A stretch of 64,000 nt of DNA from Limanda limanda (lineage: Eukaryota > Chordata > Actinopteri > Pleuronectiformes > Pleuronectidae): assembly GCF_963576545.1 (NCBI RefSeq), contig NC_083646.1, forward strand, positions 16,097,961 through 16,161,960, given 5' to 3'. The notes beneath the pieces were generated by a model. The model was not told the origin of the DNA, did not search any database, and saw only the letters and a list, made by a program, of their open reading frames with translations. The first letter of the stretch is position 1. Every line of letters begins with the position of its first letter. A program made the translations under genes and the position numbers. Shown in pieces: positions 25,200 through 37,231 of this stretch.

Positions 25200-26373
25200 G
25201 GGGGATATGGAGCCGAGAATCTGTCAAGTTGTTTCCAATAGGAAGAGTGATTCTCTTTCCTTGTTTTTCCACTGTAAACTGACTGTAATGAAGGCTGACT
25301 GTGCCGCGTGTGTTTTTCAGACATATGAATGGAGCGAGTGTGGCTCATTAAAAAAAGAAACTGTCACTGCCGCCTCGCCACCTTAAGCTGCAGTCGTCAG
25401 CTGAGCCTGTTTATTCAGCCACCGGATCGCTGCTTCAGTCACTTCTCTCTCCCCCACGTCATCTAACTTTATCTTTCTTACTCCCACTTCAAATGCATGT
25501 TTATATTATATTGTAGAACATCTGTGCATTTTCTGTATCTCACCTCTTTACAGTCAGTTTGCTGCATTTGTTCCGCATCGGTGCAAAGCATTTTCTCGCT
25601 GTCCTCTTTCCTGGTATATGTTTCTCAGAGCTGTCAGAGATGGTGCACACTGCCTGCACCATCACAGAGCGCTCCGACTGTGAGGTGAACATACACAGTG
25701 TCCTCCTTCTGCAAGCACTGATCTCCAGAGTCTGACAGAGTCGGGGGGGGGTGGGGTGGGGGGGATCGCGAGCAGCGTCAACCTCCTCGACGATGATTGA
25801 TACCCTGGATGAGCCTGTGCTGGGACTGTCAGTGGTCAGGCATGGCTGCTCAGTGAAAATGTTATGATTGGCCCCATCCATTCCCAGAAAGTGTTTTGAT
25901 TGGCTGCGGCACAAGAATCCTGTGTCTCCAGTTGAGACGGAGTGCAGGATTTGTAGTAAGTGGGAAGTATTACAGAACATACATCTTGATAAAAGAGGAG
26001 ATTTCATTGTAGCCTCATCTCTTAGTCCTCATGATCATCTATACTCATAAACGCAGCCTTCCAGCGGGGGGGTGTGAGCAGGCACTATTTCAATAGATCC
26101 ATTTTAATAAAAGCTTATCACGCAACCCTTTTACAACAGATGAGCAACCGCTCCCGTCATGGCCCCTCATAAACACTGCACCCTGCTGGCTGAGGTAGAG
26201 GCTGAGACCGAGTTACTGTCAAGTCCTCTTATCTACTAGAAAACAGCCCCCCTCCATATACCCCCCTGAGCTCCGGTGCCAGATCAGATAAGCACAGGCT
26301 ATCTTTGTATGCTGTCAACACAAACGGTGATTGGCATAAATAGCTTATATAGGGAGTCTATAGTGTTTCTCCC

Positions 26374-26700
26374 ATAGTCTGTATATAAAGATGGACGCCA
26401 TTAATGCTCCGCTAAAGTGAAGCCAAAGTGTGTCGATCACCACCGGATGGCTGACTCAAGTATACGTCATAACACCTAGCCCATACATGTAATGTAATCT
26501 CCTACATGTTAGTGGATGGGACATGGACCAATTAAAAGTCAAAATACAGATGGTACTCCTATTGAAGGAGGCTAAAATATTTCCATTGTTGTCACTGCCT
26601 TCTGCCATGTTTTCATTGATGCAAATCAAACCCATGTTGCATGGTGGACCTGCATCTAGGAGCCTGTGGCTTATTTTATATTTCATCATGAAGTGTCTGA
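26374..26700 (+). repeat. MITE-like repeat, copy 1 (right end missing)
   Basis: Starts CATAGTCTGTATATAAAG and contains GTGAAGCCAAAGTGTNTCGATC, of which AAGCCAAAGTGTGTCGATC is seen here. It continues through CCTACATGTTAGTGGATGGG and ACATGGACCAA. These phrases recur at 33.2, 34.4 and 37.45 kb. Its right-hand end is not recognisable. Confidence 0.7.
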
Positions 26701-27369
26701 TTTGAGTGGAGGTGGATTGAGATCACAACTGTTGAATCAAGAGAGTCACGATTATTATGCCTTTAAAAGTGTCACTATAGCAAATATATCTGTACCTAAC
26801 ATTTCTTAATAGATTTACACTAGGTGTGCCCCTGTCTCAAGAATCACTGCACACTGTTCATAATGAGGTGAAGTCAGGACAGATGAGCCCAATAACATGT
26901 TGCTGATGCAGTTACCTCGCTGATGTTCTCATTATAGCACTGACCTCAGTCAACATTACTCCAGGAAACTTAACGCTGTTTGTCAAATAACGATATAAGC
27001 GAGCAATTTTCAATTAAGAATTTGATAATATGACACTACGATTTTCACTTTTTATTGTTCCAACCCTCACTTTTCTAGACAGTATGGCAGACCCTCTGAA
27101 AACCCTTAGGATATCATCTTGTGTGTGTTCTGTTTCTGAGTGTGTAGTAATGAGCCCCGACTTTGACTGAAGTCAACAGAGCAGGACCTTACTTTATCAT
27201 GGTTTTAATCATGTTTCTGGTTTCTTTTGCAAAGGGAAATGGAAAAAAGGAAAACTTGGGGATATTTTATTACAATTTTAATGCAGAGACAAAACCTTGT
27301 TTAGAGAATCTAATACATAAGATTTTAACACTTTTGTGACTCTAAGTTTATTTTTCTTTGGTTTCTTAG

Positions 27370-27720
27370 ACCCCGTCAGAAGCTGAACGGCTGACACACT
27401 CGTCATCCAACAAAGAAGATGCAGAGAAGACCTTGCGATTGCTGATACAATGGCTGAGGCTGGACAGAAGCAGAGCTCTTTTGTACAGAGAAATGGTCCA
27501 TGTTTACCTGCATCCATGCAGCTCCAGGGCACATTTTAATGATGCCTCATTTGGTCATCTGGAATAACTTTTGGCCCACATTGAGAAAGGCCCTCCATTT
27601 TGATTTACAACTCAGTCTGTCAATGTTCCCCGGCCTTTGACCTTTCTGCTGCCTGGCGGTGAGCCCCATGAGGCTCCAAGAGCCCTTCCTTGCGTGTCTG
27701 TAAGGCCTCCTGCCCACTCT
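27370..27720 (+). other. hivep3: 5' untranslated part of the first coding exon of hivep3
   Basis: A pyrimidine-rich acceptor (TTTGGTTTCTTAG) ends at 27369 and the exon appears to continue into the coding region. Several short upstream reading frames start here (ATG at about 27418, 27450 and 27623) and close before the main ATG, so translation of the main frame may be damped. In-frame stops lie between the acceptor and the chosen start. Confidence 0.6.
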
Positions 27721-29731
27721 ATGGAGGCTGAGCCCAGCCGTCCGGCTGATGGGCAGCGCTCTGGAAGGCAAGAGCAGCAGCATGTGACAGCTGAATCCTC
27801 AGTAGGATCTTGTCCACCTCAGCAGCCCCAGCAGCCTCCTTATCCTCGTCCTGTGCACAGAGCCTTGGGCCGCCTGCAAAATCGCCAACCCAAACGCAGT
27901 GACCTTCGGCTTCAGCAGCAGCAAGCACTAGCATGGCAGCATTCAGACAACCCAGGTCCCTCAGGAGGCAGCTTCTTCTCTCCAACGTCCCCGTCAACCG
28001 CGTCCCTCCATTCTACTTCCTCCACCCAGGGTGAGCATGGTCATGGGGTCCCATCTCAGTCCAGCCAAGAGAGCCAAGAAGGGGTCAGCTCCCCCAGAAA
28101 AGGGGAGAAGAAACCCCAGAAACCAGGGAAATATGTGTGCACTTACTGTGGCCGTCCATGTGCCAAGCCAAGCGTTCTTCAGAAACACATTCGCTCCCAT
28201 ACAGGAGAAAGACCCTACCCTTGTGCTCCCTGTGGCTTTTCTTTCAAGACCAAGAGCAACCTGTACAAGCACCGCAAGTCCCATGCCCATCGCATTAAAG
28301 CAGGATTGGCATCCAGTCGTGATGAGCCCAGTTTGAGTGGACCAGAGGGCAGTGGTGCCGGAGAAGACCCAGAGGAACACACAGAAGGAGAAAGCACTGA
28401 GTCAGAGGAAGAGACAGGCCAACACAGGCCTCAGGGTAAGGTTTCCTCGAAAGTGATGTTGGGACAGCAGAGGAAAGGTGGTAAGGAAGTGCTGGTAGGC
28501 TCAGAGGAGAGCCAGAGGCCTGAAGACTCCCAGGCTGTCAAGCAAAGGTTGGCACTGAGACTAAGTGAAAGGAAGCGTGGACCCAAGGCTTCTTCGGATG
28601 ACCCTTCCTCTTCCTCCCTCTCCACCTCATCTTCCTCTCTGGGCCCTGGCAGTAAAGGCAGCACAGAGTCTGGCTACTTTTCCGGATCAGGCAGCACTGA
28701 CCTGTCTCAAGTTAGTCCCCCCAGTGCTAGTGTCAAAACCTATGCAGAAATTATTCTGGGGAAATATGGACGACTGGGGGGGCAGCAGCGCAGTCCCCAT
28801 CATCAGCAACCTCATTCCTCGCTCTCCTCATCTTCTGGAACAGAGGACAAGAGCATTCCCTTCACTGTACCCAAAACCCAAGTAATAGAACACATTACGA
28901 AGCTCATCACTATCAATGAAGCAGTAGTAGACACTAGTGAGATTGACAGCGTGAAGCCCAGACGCTCCTCTCTGTCCAGGAAGAGCAGCATGGAGTCACC
29001 TAAATGTACTGCTCCTAAAGATCTCAGCACATTTGATCCCAAATCAGAAACCCCCGGACCCAGTGGTTTGAGGCACCTCCACAATCCTGAGGCAGCTCCA
29101 TCTGGTACCCAGGAGCTGTCATCAGTGCCTATGATTAGAAGCCACTCCATGCCTTCCTCCACCAGCCAAAAGGAGCCCTCCACCTCTGGCCCCATGTCAC
29201 CCAGACGTTACCGTCTCTGCCAATCATTTGATGAGCAGCAAGCAGTGGTAGCGGAGATGAGGGCTGGTCATGTTCAGCGTATGCTCAAGCGCCAACCTGC
29301 CATAGAGGTGCCCCTGGGAGCTGAGTTAATGCTGGATAGGGACAGTCCCACCACCACCTCAGCCAGAGGTAGGGAGCTAGCCAGGCAGCCGCAGCAACAG
29401 CAACAGAAAAAAAGTCCCAGTCTGTTTGAATGTGAAGCATGTGGCACTCACTTCCAACACAGTGAAGGCTATGAGACCCACAGAGGCGTCTGCCCAGGAC
29501 ACCAGACGCTGGAACAAGAGAGCAGGGATGTGAGAACAACATGCAGGGAGGATCGCCCCCCGATGATGATGCACTATAAGTTCCGGGCACTGGCTATGGC
29601 TGTGAGGAAGAGGAGGAAAGAGGAGAGCCTGGAGGAGGACCCTCCCAGCCCTGGATCTGTAGCTGTGTCAGGCAGCTCTGCAGGCCTCATTCCAGTGCCA
29701 AGCAGACAGGAACACGACCAGGCCCTCTCAG
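27721..29731 (+). CDS. hivep3: hivep3 coding exon 1
   Basis: Encodes residues 1-670 plus one base of codon 671. It holds the N-terminal C2H2 pair, the Ser-rich linker with [16 protein letters not shown], the [20 protein letters not shown] block, the RSHSMPSS and [17 protein letters not shown] blocks, and the central CCHC finger. Donor TCAG|GTCTGT, phase 1. Reading on past the donor meets a stop after 14 codons. Confidence 0.93.
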
Positions 29732-32700
29732 GTCTGTTTATGCATCCCATAACCCTTATCCTGCATGAGTAATAATTTCCTAGTCAGCCAGCTCTTTCTA
29801 TCCTCTCTTAACAACTGAGAAACCCAAATAAGTTTGGGAAAGATTGACATAACAAGTCAATATCTACATTCACATCATTCATGTAAAGCAAAAAAAACAG
29901 AAAGGAACTAGAATGGTACTAAGTGCATACCTTTGCCAAAGCCCAACAGGCCGCTTAAATTCAATCAAGCCACACCAAACTTCACAAACTCATAGATATC
30001 GGTCTTCCTAATATGCCAGATTGTTTTCGTCAAGATCGACAAATTACTCCCTGTGAAGATGTTGAAAATATTGTGGATTAACCACAAAATATACTACGGT
30101 TCCCTTATGAAACCACATTTAAATTAATAAGATCTGGATTTTGTTTAGGATAGGCACCAAATTTAACTTAATCAAAAATACCAGTACCCTAAACATGCCT
30201 GATTTTTTTCAGCAAGATCCATTAATTATTCTTTGTAAAATTAACGTTAATGTTTATCAAACATGCTTTGTAACTATGTTACATAAAGTAAATAAAAAAA
30301 TCCTAGATCTGCCCCATGATTCAGATCCACACCAAAATGTAATATTCTTCCCTGAGCATCCTTCCACAAAGTTTTGTAGCAATCTGTCAAGTAGTTTTTG
30401 CGTAATCCGGCTAAGTAAGACACAAATAAGTGCAGATGAAAACATAAGCTCCTTGGAGGAGGTACAAATTACCACATTAAATAACACTAAACTACAGATT
30501 AGGCACAGAAATGCACTAAATTGTAAATATCATAATTCAAAAAAACAGTACATCAGTATGATATAATGACAGTTTTTTTGTTTATGCTATATGTGTTTAG
30601 GTGTTTCTGTAGCGACTGAGCCAAAAGAACAGCAGCAGCAACAGCAGCAGCAGCAGGACAGGAAGGGTGTGTCCGTCATCCAACACACAAGCTCTTTTGA
30701 GAAGCAGGAGAGTATATCCATGGAAAGTCAGGAACCAGACCTCAGAGAGAGTCAGCAAACACAACAACCCGAGCCAAAACCATCACCCTCTACATCTCGC
30801 CTTATCCGCCAGTCAAACATCCAAGTGCCAGAGATACTTGTAACTGAGGAGCCTGATGCTGACATGCCACCTGTGTCACCGCCAGTGATAGCATCCTCAT
30901 CCAAGGTACAGGAGTATTTAAAGGAGTACTGTGTATTTTTATGCATTTTTGTACGACTGACTGCCTTTCTTGCCAACTCTTTCTATATGATAAATTAATA
31001 AACTCTCTATCTGTCCTAGGAGACAGAGAGAATGGAGGAGTTCCAGTGGCCCCAGCGTAGCCAGAGTCTGGCCCAGCTCCCTGCAGAGAAGCTGCCACCA
31101 AAGAAGAAGAGACTCCGTCTGGCAGAAGCAGCCCAGTCGTCAGGGGAGTCCAGCTTTGAATCTGTGTCTCTGTCTCGCACCCCCAGTCAAGAGAGCAACA
31201 TCTCCCACACTTCAAGCCTTTCTGCTACTTGTGAAGACACATTGAGATCAGAGCCTGTCGTCTGGGCTGTCAGTAGCCAAAGCTCCCAAATGTTGATGGT
31301 GCCATCTCCTTCCCACCAACACCATCAAAGCCACAAGGAGATGAGGCGCTCTGCCTCAGAGCAGACCCCAGCCAGCCCCCAGCAGACTGAGCAGATCTCA
31401 GACACTAGAAGCAAATCTTTTGACTATGGGTCTCTGTCCACTCAGCAATCAACGTCCTCCTGGAAAGAAAGAAGAAAGTGTCTGCTGGTGAAGCACGCCA
31501 CCTTAGGGGAACCTGAACAAGAGGAAGGGGCCAGCATGAGTCAGTTGTCTCGAGCAGAGAGTGCAAAGCCTGGGCCATCCCGCTCCGTCCTCCCTCCTCT
31601 CTGTTCAACTGAGTCACATCCCCGGTTCAGTCTGGAGGCCACAGGGAAGGCTGTGCAGCTGTTCCAGCCACGAATCTTCCCATCCCCTCAGGATGTGCTG
31701 CCTCTGCAGGCTAGAAGCCAACAGGCCTTTCCCCCAGGATCGCTATCCCAGCTACTCCCTTGCACCACAGCCATCTCTGAAGTGCTGTCCACCCAGATCA
31801 TCCACAGAGCCTTCTTACATTCAGGACCTCCACACATACCAATACACCCAACACAGATCCACTTGTCAGAACATTTGGGTATACCACTGCATCAGCTTCC
31901 ATTAGGTCCTCTCCAGTTCTCTTCCAGCTCTAGACCTAGTCAGTCTATATACCTACCTGTTCCTCCAAGACTTACCACACATGTTCCAGTAGACAGCAGA
32001 CCCTCTATGTCTTCTGACCTCATCCGTCAATCCCTTGTTACAATCTCCCACCACCCCATGCAGCCAGTCATTGCCACCTGCTTGGCACAGCTTACACCAG
32101 TCGTGTCCCTAGTGGTTCCAGTGCGCCTCCCGACACATATGCCTACCTATGCCAGTGCCATTTATACCACCCTATCCCAGATCCTGGCCTGCACAAGCTC
32201 ACAGGAACCCATCTCTTGCACAGCTATGGTCATCATGGGTCAGGTTGAGCGAGAAAAGCTGCAGCGGTCCTACCTGAAGGTCCCTTCTCCAGACATCGTT
32301 CTTCCTCTGTCCCTGCCTGCCGTGCTGGCCTCAGGGTCTGGGGAGGGATACAGTCCTCTGGGGGCTGGAGGGAGTAAACGGATGCTTTCTCCTGCAGCCA
32401 GTCTGGAACTCAGCACAGAGGCTCAGCGTCACCAGAAAAGGGTAAAAGAGGAAGAGGAGGGGGAGCAACATAAGGCAGGAGATGAGGAGGAGGAAGATGA
32501 AGAACAAAAAGTAAGAGGGGAGGAAGAAAGTAAAGCTAGTGGGAGCAAACTGGTTGAGGGAGAGAAGAATCAACCTGAGAGGGTGGAGGCAAAAACTGTG
32601 AAAGTGGAGAGAGAGCAGGAGAAAGTGTCCAAGAAACATAACAGGCAGGAAGTGGAGGAGAAGGAGTCGACTGTCAAGACAGGTCAAAAAAAGGAAGAGG

Positions 32701-35700
32701 TGCCGGTTGTGGAGGAGGGAGTGGCGAGGGGGAGCACCCCTTCATACCCCAGCCTCCACACCGCCACCTCAGTCAACTGGTGCTACCTGAATTATGTCAA
32801 ACCCAACCCATCTGTCCAGAGTGATGCCCGCACCTCAGTTTACTCTACCTGGAGCATAAGTGCTCACAACCCCAACCTGCCGGGCCTCAGCACGAAGATG
32901 GTCTTGTCTCTGCTGTGCTCCAAACAAAAGCACAGCGCAGAGACGTACACCATGGCCACAGCACCAAGTCCGGCCAAAGGCAAACTGGCAACTGCCAATA
33001 GCAGGACCCCGCTTGTGTCAGAGGTAAACATAACCACAATACATCCTCACTGAATGTTAATGTAGACCAGTCTGACAAACACTGAACAGACTGTTTTGCT
33101 ATGACCTTTTTATGTGTCGGTTTTACATAAAACCACATTAAGGGGAACTTAAAGCGAAACTGCAATTATACACTGTTTTCAGGTTTTGAGCATATATTGT
33201 ATATAATGATATCATGACAGCTCCCCAAAAGCCAAGGCATCTTGATCACCACCTGGTGGCTGGATGCAGTATAGATCATAAACCCTACTTCCTCCATGTT
33301 AATGAATTGGACATAGACTCAACAAACGTTACATTTGAGGAAGTTCTCATTACTGGGATGTTTGGTTTTAATTAGTAATTTGATGCCATAAAGACAGGGT
33401 GAAACATCATGATTGACAGCTGAGGCTGATACACATATTAATTTTGTGTGTGTATCAGTGAGACTTCGCTACCATGGCTCCATTCCCCATCGCTACAGAC
33501 TCTCGCTCAAAATGCGCAAGATGGCGACGTTGGTATCTGGGATATTTTGGCTTCATTTCTGCTTAGTGAGAGGAAGCAGAGACATTTCGTCCATCCTATG
33601 TTCTTGTTAAGAAGCTACTTCTGTGTTTTTGAAAAAAGTTAATTTGGGAACTTTCCAAAATCTGATAAAACTAACGTCTACAAAGTGAGGTAGCTTGAAT
33701 TACAAGTTTGAAAATGATAAATAAGGAATGTTGATTTAGGCTGTAAGGGTTGATCTAGTTTGATTTAGGACACAGTCAAGATTTTATTTTAAAGTGTTTT
33801 GAATATTTCTGTGTGTCTTGAGTGTAGCTACATGCCACCCCAGCCAGCACCGTCACTGAAGTAAAGGATCAGCAGCAGCATGAGAAGGAGGAGCCTAAAG
33901 AGATGAAAGAAGAGGAGGAACCCTCCACTTCCAAACAGAGTGAGCCCCCTCGTGTTCGCATCTTCGAAGGCGGGTAAGAGCTACAGGAGCGACACTGTCA
34001 AAATGCACATCATTTTATTCAATATTCAATATTTGGGGAATAATGGCACTGCCTCATTACACAAGTAATCTGTTATTCAGTCACAAACCAATGCTTGGTG
34101 ACGGTGAAACAGCAACTATGAGAAGCTGATGAGAGCGTGCAGAGAATGACAGTAACAGATGGGAGGCAGCAGAGCCAGCAGGGACTTCATTTGTACCTGC
34201 AGCCAAGCTTTTTCCTTGTGCTGTTGGCATGAACGTCTGCATTTTAGAAGTGCTAATTTGGAGAGATAGAAGCATGTGTGTGTGTAAGTGCGCGTGTGTG
34301 TGTGTTTGTGTGTGTGTGTGTGTAATGTTTTACTTCACTACATTCACATATTTGTGCTTTCCATCAATTTCTGATTGATCTTTTGCAGTGCAGCCTGTCC
34401 TCTTTCCCAGGTTTATTGTGCTGGGAACAGAATTTTGAAATTCTGCAGCGTCTGTAACATTTAAAGTGTCTCGATCGCCTCTTGGTTGATGGCTGCTGTT
34501 ATAGGTCATAAATGCTCCCTCCTCTATGTTAGTGCATGGGACGTGGACCAAACTAACAAATCATTCTGTCATTTTCTGTAGTTCACACACTGATATATGT
34601 GTTAGGTTTGGTTTTCGATGCTATGGAAATGGGATAAAACGTCACGATTTATAGATGAGACTTCCTCATGATTGGTCAAGCCAAAATATCAACGAGACAT
34701 CGCTACTGCTACTCCATCCCTCATCACTTCTTTGCAGAATCTGGCTCCAAATGTGCAAGATGGAGTTTGTATCTGGACATTTTGGGTTTTATTTCTAGAT
34801 AGTTGGAGGAAGTGAAGACGCGTCAACCATCTTTATATCCAGTCTATGGTCTGTATGGTTCAGTTTGTACAGAATAAATTGTTGTTATAGATAATTGATA
34901 AACAATTAACTAAAAGAACACACTGGTTTTCCTTTTGATGGGCATTTTTATAAAATGTTTAGAGGTGATGTTAGAGATTTGTGTGTGTGTGTGTGTCTGT
35001 TTGTGTATGACAACACTTGCACATAAAGGCACACACATTGAGCCTGAATGAGTTGTCTGCTTAACCATAGATAAGGCACTAATTACCAGTCAAATTATCA
35101 TTTGCAGGCACACATTACACACATCCAAGAAGAGTGTTTTTGTTAAAGCCCACAGCTTTCCTCCTTCTACACCCCGTCTGTCTCCATTATCCTTCTCCCT
35201 CTACTGGCTCTGCCTATTTCACTTTGGGAGCTCCTCCAGTTTTACATTCCCATGTATTATATTCTGGTCATTCACTGTCAACCTCCCATGTCTCCTCTCT
35301 CTGTGTGTTTACACCCCTTGATGTCCTGCTGTATTTTTTCCGTGCATGCAAATAAGCTGCAGCTACTCACTCAACATCACAGCTGAATGTTTTGCACGCT
35401 GACTCTGTTAGGACTCATTACGCCTTCATCCCTTTTGTCAACACTTGGAAATCATGACTGTGCACCTCTCATTTTATCTCAGAGAAGTACACTGTTTTAA
35501 GAAGATGCATCATGCAGCTTTGTTTTCGTTCCAATGGCTTGAACAATTTCATTTTGATCCAATGTCAGAGATCCTTTAAGGAAAGAGGAGTGCCACGGTT
35601 TAGTTTATTAGCATCACAGACCTAAGAAACATATATGGGATCAAGGCAGTAAGTAAACATAAGCTGCTTTCAGATGAGCAATGAACTCTGGATATCTGAC

Positions 35701-37144
35701 CCAAGAATTCCAGAGGGTCTGAATGAGTCCGTTGCTCTAGGCATTGTCTGGAAGTTTTCATGCCTGCCCCATAGTAAAATGACCAGGAAATATCTAGTGA
35801 GCCTGTGTGAGAATACAGCAGAAAAATTATATCACAAAATGGATGCAAAACACAGACGAAGATGTCAACTTGGAAAGACATACGTGACTACATTCGTGGC
35901 TCTTTAGTGATAAGGGCTGATGTAGATGTGCTGTGAAAGAAAACACGCACATTTTGCAGCAGAATGTAAATGTTGTTTTCTTCCTCCTGCATGCTCCATG
36001 ACGCCATCCCTCACCTGAATGTTCCAGACTTTATCCTGCTGCGTTCTTCATAAATGAAAGACAAATACAATTTCTGAAAAATTGGGTACAGACATTTCCA
36101 TGTCTGAAAATAGCTCTAGTAGTTCCTTCTTGTTGGCAGTGGAAGTCTCCGGTATGTGAGCTTCAATTCCTGTTAGTGTGCACAAGCTGTTTCCTTCTGG
36201 TTGTCTAAAGATGCAGATTGATTTCAATGGTGGAAGCGGTCACGCTGCGGATTTGCCTTGACACTGGTGACCACACTGGGGACATGGTCATTATTATTTC
36301 TGAGCAGAGTTTGTGTCAGAAAGCTTCAGATTGTGACTGAAGTATGTTTCATTGTTTGCTGTGTTTAAATTCACATTCAGCCTCATCATTAGAGCTACGG
36401 CAAGAGCAGGAGCGGAATGACAGTCGACTTCACTGAGAGACGTGCTGCTGATTTAACGTTCGATGTGTGAAGTGCAACTCCTGCCTTGTGGGTGTTTATT
36501 TTTAGCAGTAGGAAGAAATGCTGCGTGCCAGTAAACAGTAGCCAGCCACTGAATGAAGACAACATAATGCTACTGTTGAGACTGTTTTACAGTTGTGTAA
36601 CGATTTGTTATGAATTGCAGTGGCTGCTTCTGTTATACAACAAGGAGCATTCACACTGCCTGGGTTCTTGTCGATGTGCTGCATATCCAGTAATTAAACA
36701 CACTGGATATTCACCAATAGGAAAGAATTGTGCGTCTCTTCAAGAGTTGCGAAAGCGGATGAGTATTTCATAGAGGACAATTCATTCAGATTGAGAACGT
36801 CTGCGGTCCAATGTGCACATAAATAACCTCTCGGTAAACACCAAGATGGAGTATAAACAATGTTTTTATAGACTAGTACTAAATGTGTAACTAGATTTTT
36901 ATATATAGTATCTATTTTAGCTTGTTGGCCAGAGCCTGGCCTCCCTTCCACCCCTGTAGCTGCTGCTGTTGTTGGCAGAGCCACCTGATCGCAGCAGAAT
37001 AGCTGGTATTTTCTTGTGTGCCCAGGGTGTAGCAGAAGAGACAGCCCAGGGTGCTACTGGGGTTTTGGTGGGGCTTTCCCAACCTGCCTCCATAAAGAAA
37101 GCCTTGTAGTGTGTTGTGTCTGTGTTTGTCTGTCACTCTGTGTG

Positions 37145-37231
<87 letters not shown>

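Larger units (their letters stand above)
4728..27369. other. Gene-poor region upstream of the hivep3 coding exons
   Basis: About 22.6 kb without a recognisable protein-coding exon. It contains fragments of interspersed repeats (8.6, 10.6-11.1, 14.5, 23.3 and 26.4 kb), microsatellites (9.4, 9.7, 16.9, 22.9, 23.5 and 25.2 kb), a short telomere-like TTAGGG run near 6.88 kb, and GC-rich patches near 9.1-9.3, 13.4 and 19.8-20.2 kb. Vertebrate hivep3 usually has several untranslated 5' exons spread over long introns, so part of this region is probably hivep3 promoter, 5' exons and introns. That is inference from the family; the sequence alone does not locate the transcription start. Confidence 0.5.

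Noticed and set aside
27637..27720. Start of hivep3 translation upstream of 27721
   Set aside because: The open frame extends to a TTG at 27637, but there is no in-frame ATG before 27721 and no evidence for non-AUG initiation.
28812..29195. Minus-strand frames opposite hivep3 exon 1
   Set aside because: Shadows of the hivep3 coding frame, which has family-conserved blocks throughout.
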